Origin: an uncultured Pelagibacteraceae bacterium
GTDB taxonomy: Bacteria > Pseudomonadota > Alphaproteobacteria > Pelagibacterales > Pelagibacteraceae
Direction of reading: 5' to 3'
Assembly (NCBI GenBank): GCA_902619745.1
Contig: CACNFL010000001.1
Location: 18,778-82,777 of the forward strand
DNA length: 64,000 nt
Positions 1 through 9,505 of the stretch are shown here, one piece after another. Each line of letters starts with the position of its first letter. The first letter of the stretch is position 1. Position numbers and translations under genes: made by a program. The notes beneath the pieces are model-generated. The model saw only the letters and a list, made by a program, of their open reading frames with translations, did not search any database and was not told the origin of the DNA.

Positions 1-1019
1 CTTGTTAATGAAGACTGTAATTCTTGATTTGAAATGTATCCCTTTACATTTCCACTTTTATCAACCACTTCACAATTTGAATCTGAGCAAACAATTTTTG
101 GTAAAAAATCTTCAATAAACTCATCTTCATTTACTTTTATTAAGTTTGATTTATCTATATCATTAGCTTGATTAGCGGTTTTCATAATAATTTTTGCCTT
201 GATAACTTTTGCTCTATTTACATCTTTTACAAAAGCTTTTACATAATCATCAGCAGGGTTCATAATAATTTCCTCGGGAGTTCCTACTTGGACTAATTTT
301 CCAGAGTTTAATATTCCGATATGATCACCCAATCTTAATGATTCATCCAAATCATGTGTAATAAATACAATTGTTTTTTTTAATTCTGCTTGAAGATCAA
401 TTAATTGTTTTTGCATATCACTTCTAATCAGAGGATCTAGAGCACTGAAAGCTTCATCCATTAACATAATATCTGTATCAGTAGCTAACGCTCTTGCTAA
501 ACCAACACGTTGCTGCATTCCTCCTGATAATTGAGCAGGGTATTGATTTTCAAAACCAGTAAGACCAACTGCATCGATTTTTTCCATTGAGATTTTATTT
601 CTCTCATCTTCACTTTTACCTTGCATTTCTAATCCGTAACCAACATTTTGAATCACTGTTTTATGTGGGAATAAACCAAATCTTTGAAATACCATGCTCA
701 TTTTATGTCTTCTAAATTCAATAAGCTTATCTTTATCAAGTGACATTACATTCGTGCCCTCAACTAAAATTTCGCCATCAGTTGGATCGATTAGTCTATT
801 TAGATGTCTTATTAGTGTTGATTTCCCTGATCCTGATAAACCCATACAAACAAAGGTTTCTCCTTCTTCAATTTTAAGCGAAACATTATCTAATCCAACG
901 GTATGACCTGTTTGCTCTAAAATTTCATCTTTTGTTGCACCTTCTTTTACCATTGGCAGTACAGAAGATGGGTTGTTTCCAAAAATTTTGTATACGTTGT
1001 TAATCTCAATTTTTGACAT
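1..1019 (-). CDS. proV: Glycine betaine/proline-type ABC transporter ATP-binding protein (ProV/OpuAA-like), 3' end truncated by window edge
   Basis: Minus-strand translation from 1019 reads MSKIEINNVYKIFGNNPSSVLPMVKEGATKDEILEQTGHTVGLDNVSLKIEEGETFVCMGLSGSGKSTLIRHLNRLIDP...LSGGMQQRVGLARALATDTDIMLMDEAFSALDPLIRSDMQ: Walker A, signature and Walker B of the ProV family. Not in ORF track because it runs off the edge. Confidence 0.93.
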   Translation of the reverse strand, partial: MSKIEINNVYKIFGNNPSSVLPMVKEGATKDEILEQTGHTVGLDNVSLKIEEGETFVCMGLSGSGKSTLIRHLNRLIDPTDGEILVEGTNVMSLDKDKLIEFRRHKMSMVFQRFGLFPHKTVIQNVGYGLEMQGKSEDERNKISMEKIDAVGLTGFENQYPAQLSGGMQQRVGLARALATDTDIMLMDEAFSALDPLIRSDMQKQLIDLQAELKKTIVFITHDLDESLRLGDHIGILNSGKLVQVGTPEEIIMNPADDYVKAFVKDVNRAKVIKAKIIMKTANQANDIDKSNLIKVNEDEFIEDFLPKIVCSDSNCEVVDKSGNVKGYISNQELQSSLT

Positions 1020-1144
1020 GATGCAATGTTCTAACAGTTACAATCATCATATGTAAAACAAATATTATACAACTTATAATTGTTTTAAGAAATAACGGTT
1101 GTATTTATTTGCTTTTACTTATTTTTTAAATAAAAATTTTATAT

Positions 1145-1876
1145 ATGGAGCAAACAGATAAAGATGTGCGACTAGAGTTGTCTGCTCTCTATAGAATTTT
1201 ACATATGTACGGTATGACAGACCTTGCTAACCAATGTGCGGGCGCAAGATCTGCTGAAGATAAGAATTGTTCTTTCGTTCATCCATATGGAATGTTTTAT
1301 GAAGAAATTACCGCTTCATCTTTAGTTAAAATTGATGAAAACGGAAAAAAATTAGACTCAGATGGACCTTGGTTAAACGACGGATGCATTAATCTTGCTC
1401 AATGGATTTTTAATAAAAGAAATGATGTAAACTTTTATGTTCACGGACATGCTAACGATGTGATGGCAGTTGGTGGCACTAAAGAGGGTTTAATGTATCT
1501 TTCACAGGCTGCAGTTTACTTAAATCATCTTGTTGGATACATTGATTATGAATTTGTTGAAGACAAGGACTTCGGAACTAAATTTGAAAACCTAATTAGC
1601 AAACACGACATTTTGATTACTAGAAATCATGGATATTACACAGTAGGAAAAACTGCAGCAGAAGCATTTTTCAGAGCTTATTATCTGGAGCAAGCATGTT
1701 CAGTTCAGGTAAAAAATCTTGCTATGGGTTTAAATAAACATGAAATAGATAAACAAAAAGCTGCATATTTCTGGGAAAATATGAGTGACTCTGATGATTA
1801 TAATTATGATGGAAAAACAGAGTGGGCTGCTTTATTAAGAAAACTAGAGAGAGAACATTCAAATTATAAAAATTAA
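1145..1876 (+). CDS. Class II aldolase/adducin family protein
   Basis: ORF with aldolase II features (YVHGHANDVMAVGG, RNHGYYTVGKTAAEAFFRAYYLEQAC). Confidence 0.85.
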   Translation: MEQTDKDVRLELSALYRILHMYGMTDLANQCAGARSAEDKNCSFVHPYGMFYEEITASSLVKIDENGKKLDSDGPWLNDGCINLAQWIFNKRNDVNFYVHGHANDVMAVGGTKEGLMYLSQAAVYLNHLVGYIDYEFVEDKDFGTKFENLISKHDILITRNHGYYTVGKTAAEAFFRAYYLEQACSVQVKNLAMGLNKHEIDKQKAAYFWENMSDSDDYNYDGKTEWAALLRKLEREHSNYKN

Positions 1877-3027
1877 TGGAACAAAATTTTACAATTAAAA
1901 ATATAACTAAAAATTCTACAAATTTAGAAGTTGACTGGAGCGATGGAAAAAAAAGTAAATTTAATTATTTATGGCTAAGAGACAATTGTCCAACTGCACA
2001 CGATAAAGACTCACGTCATAGAATGTTTAATATTTTAAAAGTATCAAACAATATTAATCCAAAAAAATTTGCAGTAAATAATGAAGGCAAGCTTGAAATT
2101 GAATGGAGTGAAGGAGACCACGTAAGTTATTATGATCAAAGTTGGTTAAGAGAAAACTGCTATACAATAAAAAATAATTTAGAATATAAATCGCCATATC
2201 AACTTTGGGACAATTCTTTACAAAATGACCTGAATTCAATTGAGATTGAACATGATGAAATTATGAGTTCAGATGAAGGGCTTGTCAGATGGTTAGAACT
2301 TTTACATCATACTGGAATTGCTATAGTAAAAAATGCTCCAACTGAAAATAATTCTGGCTTTAAAATTTTAAACAGAATTAGCCATACCAGAGAAACTTTT
2401 TTTAAAACACCATTTGAAGTAATTAATATTCCTAAACCAAATAATTCTGCATACACAGCGCATGCTTTAAGAAATCACATGGATTTACCATGGTTTGAAA
2501 CACCACCTGGATATCAATTTCTTCATTGTTTAGTAAATTCTGCAACTGGAGGAGACTCATCCGCCGTAGATGGCTTTGCAGTAGCGGATTATTTGAGAAA
2601 AAATGAGAAAGAAATATTTGATACGCTAGTAAACGTTCATTTAAAATTTAGAGACATGGATTATACACAAGTGTCTGTTAGAAGTTATTACGCACCCGCG
2701 ATATCTCTAACAAAAGATAATGATTACCATGATATTCGGTTTAGTGTAGCAACTATGGATGCTTTAGATTGTCATCCTGATTTGATGGATAAAGTTTACA
2801 AAGCTCATCACCGATTTGGAAATTTACTTCATGACGATCAATTCCAGATTAAATTTAGATTAGGACCAGGTGATATTTTTTCTTTTAACAATAGACGATT
2901 ATTACACGGTAGAACTGAATATGATCCAAACTCAGGACATAGACATTTACAAGGTTATTACATGGATCGAGATGAAATTATTGGAAGACTAAGATATTTA
3001 AAAAATTCGGTTAACTCCAACCAGTAA
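1876..3027 (+). CDS. Gamma-butyrobetaine hydroxylase-like / TauD-family Fe(II)/2OG dioxygenase with N-terminal DUF971-like domain
   Basis: WSDGKKSKFNYLWLRDNCPTAHDKDSRHR N-terminal domain; C-terminal FNNRRLLHGRTEYDPNSGHRHLQGYYMDRDE typical of BBOX/TMLH dioxygenases. Confidence 0.87.
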   Translation: MEQNFTIKNITKNSTNLEVDWSDGKKSKFNYLWLRDNCPTAHDKDSRHRMFNILKVSNNINPKKFAVNNEGKLEIEWSEGDHVSYYDQSWLRENCYTIKNNLEYKSPYQLWDNSLQNDLNSIEIEHDEIMSSDEGLVRWLELLHHTGIAIVKNAPTENNSGFKILNRISHTRETFFKTPFEVINIPKPNNSAYTAHALRNHMDLPWFETPPGYQFLHCLVNSATGGDSSAVDGFAVADYLRKNEKEIFDTLVNVHLKFRDMDYTQVSVRSYYAPAISLTKDNDYHDIRFSVATMDALDCHPDLMDKVYKAHHRFGNLLHDDQFQIKFRLGPGDIFSFNNRRLLHGRTEYDPNSGHRHLQGYYMDRDEIIGRLRYLKNSVNSNQ

Positions 3028-4441
3028 CATTCTTTACTTCAAGATATTCCTCAAGGCCCCAAACACCTCCTTCTCTCCCATTACCTGATTGTCTGTAACC
3101 ACCAAATGGAGTTCCGGCATCTGCTCCATTTCCATTAATGTAAACACATCCGGATCTTAATTTTTTAGCAACACGATGTGCTTTTTCTCTATCTTCAGTT
3201 TGCAAATAATTTCCAAGACCATAAGAAGTATCGTTTACAATATTGACCGCCTCATCTTCAGTTTCAAAGGGAATTATAGATAACACAGGTCCAAAAATTT
3301 CTTCTTTAGCAATTCTCATTTCATTAGTTACATCTGTAAATATAGTTGGTTTGATAAAGTATCCTTTGTTCAAACCGTTTGGTAGCTCGGGCCCACCTGC
3401 TGCAAGAGTTGCACCTTCAGAAATTCCACTTTCAATAAGATTTATAATTTTATTATATTGAACTTTAGAGATGACTGGTCCTATATGATCCCCTTTTTTT
3501 GAAGCTTGATCTACTTTAATTTTATTTGCTTCATCTACGGCTTCTTTAACAGCTCTTTCATAAATTGATTTCTCAACAAGCATTCTTGTTGGTGCATCAC
3601 AAGATTGACCAGAATTACTCATTACATTTCTAATGCCATCTCTTACTGCATCTTTATAACTATCAGCAAAAACAATGTTTCCACCTTTACCACCTAATTC
3701 AAGACAAACTCTTTTAATTGTTTCTGCAGCGTTTTTTGAAATTAATCTTCCTGCTCGTGTTGAACCTGTGAAAGAAACCATATCAATATCAGGGTGGCTT
3801 GAAATGTGGGTTCCTACTCCTGCACCGTCTCCATTTACTAAATTAAATACACCTTTTGGAAAACCTGCTTCATCAATCATTTCTGCAAATAGCATTCCAG
3901 AAATAGGAGCAATTTCTGATGGTTTTAAAATCATTGTACATCCAGTTGCGAATGCTGGAACAACCTTCAAAGCAATTTGATTAATTGGCCAATTCCACGG
4001 TGTGATTAATCCACAAACTCCAATTGGCTCATAATAGATATGATTATTTGATTTATTATCAAAGTGTTCATCAAATTTAAAATTTTTTAATCTTAAAATA
4101 AAATCATCTAAATGATCTTTCCCTGAAGCTGTTTGAACATCTGTTGCCCAATCCATTGGTGCACCCATTTCTAGAGAAATAGCCTCAGCCATTTCATTAA
4201 ATCTTTTTTTATAAACTGATGACAATTTTTCAAGTAAACTGAGCCTTTCTTCCTTGCTTGTTTCTTTCCAAGTCTCAAAGGCATCTTTTGCTGATTTAAC
4301 AGCTAAATCTGTGTCTTCTTTTGAACCTAAAGAAATAATAGCAAAAGGGTCCTCATTGCATGGATTGATGACTTCAAAATCATTTTTTTTTACTGGATCA
4401 ACCCATTGACCATTAATATAAAATTTTCTTTTATCTAACAT
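3011..4441 (-). CDS. NAD(P)-dependent aldehyde dehydrogenase
   Basis: ALDH motifs: GLITPWNWPINQIALKVVPA, VSFTGSTRAGR, LELGGKGGNIVF, NSGQSCDAPTRMLV. Confidence 0.93.
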   Translation of the reverse strand: MLDKRKFYINGQWVDPVKKNDFEVINPCNEDPFAIISLGSKEDTDLAVKSAKDAFETWKETSKEERLSLLEKLSSVYKKRFNEMAEAISLEMGAPMDWATDVQTASGKDHLDDFILRLKNFKFDEHFDNKSNNHIYYEPIGVCGLITPWNWPINQIALKVVPAFATGCTMILKPSEIAPISGMLFAEMIDEAGFPKGVFNLVNGDGAGVGTHISSHPDIDMVSFTGSTRAGRLISKNAAETIKRVCLELGGKGGNIVFADSYKDAVRDGIRNVMSNSGQSCDAPTRMLVEKSIYERAVKEAVDEANKIKVDQASKKGDHIGPVISKVQYNKIINLIESGISEGATLAAGGPELPNGLNKGYFIKPTIFTDVTNEMRIAKEEIFGPVLSIIPFETEDEAVNIVNDTSYGLGNYLQTEDREKAHRVAKKLRSGCVYINGNGADAGTPFGGYRQSGNGREGGVWGLEEYLEVKNVTGWS

Positions 4442-4461
4442 TTTCTATCTTAACACATTAA

Positions 4462-5403
4462 TTAAATTTCATATCCTTTTTCCTCAGGTTCATTATCAAC
4501 CAACTCATCAGGAAAACCATTGGCTCTAAAATTAATATTATTTAAATCCTCCATCCTTTTCACAATCATTGATGACCAAGCTCTGGAACCATATTTTTTT
4601 TGACCATCTTTAAAAATTTCAACTATTTGTGGAGAAATTTCTAGAGGAACATTTAGTTTTTTTGCAAGATTATCAAATAGACTTGTGTCTTTTAAAACCA
4701 AATCCATTGTAAAATTTATATTATAAGATCCATTTAATATAACCTGACTTTCGGTTTCATGCACAAATGAATTACCAGAGGAAATAGCAATTCCTTTATA
4801 AGTTTTTGCTAAATCTAAATTAGATTTTTTTGCTACAGTCCAAGCCTCACCTAATGCAACTAAATGTGCAGATGCTAGATAATTTGTAATTACTTTTAAT
4901 ACACTTGCTGTACCAAGCTCACCAGTGTGCAATATTTTTCTCCCCATAACAGTTAATGCAGGTAAAATTTTTTCAAATGCTTTTCTTTCTCCACCAACGA
5001 ATATAGCAATATTACCTGTTGCTGCTCTATGACACCCGCCACTCACAGGTCCATCCAAAGGGATAGCTTTTTTTTCTATTACTTTTTTCCCAAGTCTTTT
5101 TACTTCATTTTCGTCTGTGGTACTCATTTCTAACCAGATTTTATTCTCTGAGAGACCATTTATAATTCCATCGTCAGCCTCCATTACTTCAGCGGATACT
5201 TCAGGAGAAGGAAGAGAGGTAATGATTAAATCGGATTGTTCAGCTAATTGTTTTGGAGACTTTGCAACTTTAGCACCTAAGTCTTTCAAAGAATTTGTTA
5301 AAGTTTCATCTAAATCTCTTACTGTAAGATCAAAGTTATTTCTTAATAAACTTCCTGCAAGTTTTCCTCCAACGTTACCTAAACCGATAAATCCAATTTT
5401 CAT
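4462..5403 (-). CDS. NAD(P)-dependent beta-hydroxyacid dehydrogenase (3-hydroxyisobutyrate dehydrogenase family)
   Basis: MKIGFIGLGNVGGKLAGSLLR Rossmann motif; LDGPVSGGCHRAATGNIAIFVGG. Confidence 0.88.
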   Translation of the reverse strand: MKIGFIGLGNVGGKLAGSLLRNNFDLTVRDLDETLTNSLKDLGAKVAKSPKQLAEQSDLIITSLPSPEVSAEVMEADDGIINGLSENKIWLEMSTTDENEVKRLGKKVIEKKAIPLDGPVSGGCHRAATGNIAIFVGGERKAFEKILPALTVMGRKILHTGELGTASVLKVITNYLASAHLVALGEAWTVAKKSNLDLAKTYKGIAISSGNSFVHETESQVILNGSYNINFTMDLVLKDTSLFDNLAKKLNVPLEISPQIVEIFKDGQKKYGSRAWSSMIVKRMEDLNNINFRANGFPDELVDNEPEEKGYEI

Positions 5404-6272
5404 TTTATTTCCTCTTGTTTTTTGTTTTTTGTAAATACAATTAAAATCACACCAACTATGATTATTGCACCACCTATAAATAATTCTGGAGTTGGCTTTT
5501 CTCCTAAAAGAAAAATAGCAGCCAATAAACCTGTTGGCGGTATCCCCATAGTTACAATCGGTAGTACTTTATAAAGTGGGTTGTTTTTCAAAACATAATA
5601 GAAACAACCATAAGTAATTGGTTGCATGATGAAACCTATATAAATTGCAATAATCCAATGATCAAATTTTGCATTTGTTAGATAATTAATTGTGTTTCCA
5701 TCAATTATTGCAGATAGCATCACTAATATTGGTCCAGAGAATAATGCTAACCAAGCAACTAACGCTAAAGGATTTATTTCTTTACTTAAAGGTTTAACCA
5801 TAACTTGCCCAAGAGCCCATATAGCTGAACCTAAAATCGTAAGTCCAATTCCAATAAATTTTCCATCCAAGTTAGGAGATCCAGTTAAAATATAAACACC
5901 AACAAAAGCGATAGCTATACCAATCAAAGCTCTAAGAGTTGGTTTTTCTTTAAGCATGAAGTAAGCAAAAATAACTCCAAATGGAACCTCTGTTTGAACC
6001 AAAAGAACTGCTGCAGATGCATCAATTAAATCTAAACCAGTATATGTAATACTATATTGCAATGTATTAGCGACTAATGATGCAGCAAAAATTCTTTTTA
6101 AATATCCTTTTGGAATTGGAAACCACCAAATTAATAATGAAGCAGCAAATGTAAATCTGATACCCATTAAAAGAATAGGAGGAAAAGATTCAAATGCTGG
6201 TTTAGCTATTACAAAACCAAAGCCTAAAAAAATAGGCACCAAGCATGCTACGAAAGTGTCTTTTATATTCAT
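5400..6272 (-). CDS. DMT superfamily (EamA) transporter
   Basis: About ten hydrophobic segments; EamA-like repeats (VQTEVPFGVIFAYFMLKEKPTLRALIGIAIAFVGVYIL). Confidence 0.88.
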   Translation of the reverse strand: MNIKDTFVACLVPIFLGFGFVIAKPAFESFPPILLMGIRFTFAASLLIWWFPIPKGYLKRIFAASLVANTLQYSITYTGLDLIDASAAVLLVQTEVPFGVIFAYFMLKEKPTLRALIGIAIAFVGVYILTGSPNLDGKFIGIGLTILGSAIWALGQVMVKPLSKEINPLALVAWLALFSGPILVMLSAIIDGNTINYLTNAKFDHWIIAIYIGFIMQPITYGCFYYVLKNNPLYKVLPIVTMGIPPTGLLAAIFLLGEKPTPELFIGGAIIIVGVILIVFTKNKKQEEIK

Positions 6273-6330
6273 ACCTATTTTTTATATTAATGATTATTAA
6301 AGAACTTCTGATATATTCACCTTTTAAAAT

Positions 6331-7077
6331 ATGAATTCAACAAAAATAGATCCTAAATATATTACCAAATCAAATCCAAGAATTGGACTTATTGCGCTTG
6401 CAAGCGATTTTATGATTGAAAGAGATTTTATAAACGTAATCAAAGACAGAGAAGTTGATTTTTTTGTAAATCGTATTGAATGCTACAACCCGCTAACAAA
6501 AGAAAATTTGATCAAAATGTCAAACAAAGTAACTGAGGTAACAAAGGATATATTACCTGATCAGAATATCGATTGCGTTGTTTATGGCTGTACCTCTGGA
6601 ACAATAGCTGCAGGTTATGAATCTATTGAGAAAAAAGTAAAAGCTGCAAAACCTATGGCAGAGGTGACAACTCCAAGTACCGCTGCAATTAAAGCTTTAA
6701 AGAAGTTAAATATAAGTAAGATAAGTCTATTTACACCTTATAGCAAAAAACTTAACGATGAAGTTTTGGAATATTTTAAAAACGAAGGGTTTGAAGTTAC
6801 TTCAAATTCTTACTTTGATATAGAAGCTGATTACGATATCGGAAAAGTTGATCAGAATTATTTATTTAATGTTCTATCTGAAATAGATTTAAATGGGGCA
6901 GAGGCACTCTTTGTTTCTTGTACTGCTTTACCAGTGTTGCCAATTATTGATAAATTAGAGAAAAAATTAAATACTACAGTTTTATCTAGCAATCAGGCTT
7001 TAATTTGGGATACGCTTGTTAAAATAAACAAAAATAATTCTGTCGAAGGATTTGGTAAATTATTTAAAGAAAATTAA
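6331..7077 (+). CDS. Asp/Glu racemase superfamily protein, maleate isomerase/EutA-like
   Basis: PRIGLIALASDFMIERDF, VVYGCTSGTIAAG and LFVSCTALPVLPII paired cysteine motifs; next to an M24 ectoine-hydrolase-like gene. Confidence 0.75.
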   Translation: MNSTKIDPKYITKSNPRIGLIALASDFMIERDFINVIKDREVDFFVNRIECYNPLTKENLIKMSNKVTEVTKDILPDQNIDCVVYGCTSGTIAAGYESIEKKVKAAKPMAEVTTPSTAAIKALKKLNISKISLFTPYSKKLNDEVLEYFKNEGFEVTSNSYFDIEADYDIGKVDQNYLFNVLSEIDLNGAEALFVSCTALPVLPIIDKLEKKLNTTVLSSNQALIWDTLVKINKNNSVEGFGKLFKEN

Positions 7078-8246
7078 TGTTGTTCACAAAAGAAGAATAT
7101 AAGCAAAGATTAACAAAAGTTAAAAAAATGATGCAAGAAAAAGGCATCGATCTTTTAATCTCACATGACACTAACAACATGAATTACCTAACAGGTTATG
7201 ATGCTTGGTCATTTTATTATGCTCAATGCGCAATTGTTCATATAGATGCAGACGAGCCTCTATGTTTTGTTAGGGCTCAAGATGCAGGTGGCGCATATAT
7301 TAAAACTTATTTAAAGGATGAGAATATTTTAGTTTATGACGAAAATTATATTCATACTTGGCCAAAACATCCTTATGATAATTTGGTAGAGATTATAAAA
7401 GAAAGAAAATGGGATAATTCATGCATTGGATTAGAAATGGATGCGCATTACTTCACTGCGTTTTGTTATGAAAAAATAAAGCAAGGATTACCTAATGCAA
7501 AAATCAAAGATAGCGATCGTTTAGTTAATTGGGCAAGGTTAGTAAAATCAGATGCTGAAATAGGTTTTATGAAATCTGCTGCAAAAATTTCTGAAAAAGG
7601 AATGAAAACTGCAATGGAGGTTATTAAACCAGGAGTAAGACAGTGCGATGCAGTAGGTGAAATTCAAAAAACTTTATTCTATGGAACAGAAGAATTTGGA
7701 GGAGAATATTCTAGTATTGCAACATTACTTCCAACAGGGAAAGGTACTTCAGCTTCGCATTTAACAGCAACACAAGATAAATTTGTGGAGGGTGAGGCTA
7801 CAATTATTGAATTATCTGGGGTTTATAAGAGATATCATTCTCCAATGGCAAGAACAGTTCTGCTTGGAAAACCCAATCAATTAAAGATTGATACAATGAA
7901 CAAAACAATTGAAGCTTTAAATGCAGGCATAAGTCAAATTAAACCTGGGAATACAGCGGATGATGTTGCACAAGCTTTTTGGAAAATATTAGATAAATAC
8001 GGAATAGAAAAAAAATCTCGAACAGGTTATTCGATTGGAATTGGTTATCCTCCAGATTGGGGCGAACACACTCTTAATATTTATAAGGGAGATATGACAG
8101 TTTTAGAACCTAATGTTTGCTTTCATATGATAGCAGTGATGCAGTTCGGTGATTGGGGTGTTGAAGCATCTGAGGCTATAAGAGTTACAGAGAATGGATC
8201 AGAATTGTTCTGTAATTTTCCAAAAGAGCTTCATATTAAGAGTTAA
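7077..8246 (+). CDS. doeA: M24 family metallopeptidase, ectoine hydrolase (DoeA/EutD)-like
   Basis: MNYLTGYDAWSFYYAQCAIV, AINITIAL creatinase/Xaa-Pro-like fold motifs, HSPMARTVLLG, SIGIGYPPDWGEHTLNIYKGD; adjacent EutA-like gene. Confidence 0.72.
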   Translation: MLFTKEEYKQRLTKVKKMMQEKGIDLLISHDTNNMNYLTGYDAWSFYYAQCAIVHIDADEPLCFVRAQDAGGAYIKTYLKDENILVYDENYIHTWPKHPYDNLVEIIKERKWDNSCIGLEMDAHYFTAFCYEKIKQGLPNAKIKDSDRLVNWARLVKSDAEIGFMKSAAKISEKGMKTAMEVIKPGVRQCDAVGEIQKTLFYGTEEFGGEYSSIATLLPTGKGTSASHLTATQDKFVEGEATIIELSGVYKRYHSPMARTVLLGKPNQLKIDTMNKTIEALNAGISQIKPGNTADDVAQAFWKILDKYGIEKKSRTGYSIGIGYPPDWGEHTLNIYKGDMTVLEPNVCFHMIAVMQFGDWGVEASEAIRVTENGSELFCNFPKELHIKS

Positions 8247-8291
8247 TTAGCTATTGAAATCTATTTATACAAATGTTTTATATTCACCTTT

Positions 8292-9377
8292 ATGTCTAAA
8301 AATCCAGAGTTTGTTAAATTCGATAAAGTAGATAAAAGTTATGACGGTAAGGTTCTTGTAGTCAAAGATCTTCAATTAGATATTGCAGAAGGTGAATTCA
8401 TTACAATGCTTGGTCCATCTGGTTCAGGTAAAACAACTTGTTTAATGATGTTGGCTGGTTTTGAAACACCAACTCACGGCGAAATATTATTAGATGGAAA
8501 TATAATTTCGAATATTCCTCCACATAAAAGAGGGATCGGAATGGTTTTCCAAAACTATGCATTGTTTCCACATATGACAGTTTATGAAAATTTAGCTTTT
8601 CCATTAAGAGTAAGAAAAGTTGAAAAAGATGAAATAGATAAAAAAGTTGATAAAGCATTATCGATGGTTTCATTAAGTGGTTTTGAAACTAGAATGCCTG
8701 CTCAACTTTCTGGTGGTCAGCAACAAAGAGTAGCAGTTGCAAGAGCTTTAGTATTTGATCCAGCAGTAGTATTAATGGATGAACCACTTGGAGCACTAGA
8801 TAAAAATTTAAGAGAAAGCATGCAATATGAAATAAAACATATTCATGAAAGTATTGGTGTAACAGTTGTATATGTAACTCATGATCAAAGTGAGGCATTA
8901 ACTATGTCAAATAGGATTGCAGTATTTAATGATGGAAAGGTTCAACAACTTTCAAATCCAGCGGAACTTTATGAGAAGCCAGTAAATTCTTTTGTTGCTG
9001 AATTTATTGGGGAAAACAATACTTTTAATGGAGAGGTGATTGATATTGCTAAAGATAAATGCAAAGTTAAATTAGCAAATTCAGAAATATTAGCTAATCC
9101 AATTTCTGTTAAGTCAAAAGGAGAAAAAACAACAGTCTCATTGAGACCTGAAAGAGCGTTAATAAATCCAACTGATAAAATGGACAACATGTTTACTGGA
9201 AAAATTGAGGAAGTAATTTATCATGGTGATCATACAAGAGTTAGATTAAATCTTTTAGGAAGTTCTGAGTTTATTCTAAAAGTTCCTAACAGCACATCCA
9301 ATTTAGAATTAAAAGTTAGCCAAGATATAAATATTGGTTGGAATAGTGTTGATGCTAGAGCATTAGACCCAAAATAA
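8292..9377 (+). CDS. potA: Polyamine-type ABC transporter ATP-binding protein (PotA-like)
   Basis: GPSGSGKTT, LSGGQQQRVAVARALVFDPAVVLMDEPLGALD; C-terminal TOBE domain. Confidence 0.92.
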   Translation: MSKNPEFVKFDKVDKSYDGKVLVVKDLQLDIAEGEFITMLGPSGSGKTTCLMMLAGFETPTHGEILLDGNIISNIPPHKRGIGMVFQNYALFPHMTVYENLAFPLRVRKVEKDEIDKKVDKALSMVSLSGFETRMPAQLSGGQQQRVAVARALVFDPAVVLMDEPLGALDKNLRESMQYEIKHIHESIGVTVVYVTHDQSEALTMSNRIAVFNDGKVQQLSNPAELYEKPVNSFVAEFIGENNTFNGEVIDIAKDKCKVKLANSEILANPISVKSKGEKTTVSLRPERALINPTDKMDNMFTGKIEEVIYHGDHTRVRLNLLGSSEFILKVPNSTSNLELKVSQDINIGWNSVDARALDPK

Positions 9378-9430
9378 TCCTATTTAAAATATTCACATCT
9401 AATGCACGTAACTAATGACAAAATCAGCTG

Positions 9431-9459
9431 TTGACTTAATCTTCCCTATTTGTTGTACT
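9431..9459 (+). promoter_or_regulatory. Putative sigma70-type promoter upstream of potD-like gene
   Basis: TTGACT (9431-9436), 17-bp spacer, TGTACT (9454-9459); gene has RBS GGAGGA before ATG 9506. Confidence 0.4.
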
Positions 9460-9505
9460 TTTACTTATATAAATTAATTTATATCAACGTTTAAACGGAG
9501 GAATA

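Noticed and set aside
694-906. ORF 694..906 (+)
   Set aside because: Lies antisense within the edge-truncated proV-like gene on the minus strand.
3243-3980. Plus-strand ORFs 3243..3461 and 3675..3980 inside the aldehyde dehydrogenase
   Set aside because: Antisense shadow ORFs of a clearly coding minus-strand gene; no family resemblance or independent start context.
8401-9190. Minus-strand ORFs 8401..8673, 8689..8898, 8969..9190 within potA
   Set aside because: Antisense to a strongly supported ABC ATPase; low-complexity Leu/Phe/Gln-rich translations typical of reverse-frame reads.
9378-9505. Riboswitch in the potD leader (e.g. the marine potC motif)
   Set aside because: I could not identify a conserved aptamer core or pairing; a covariance-model search would be needed.
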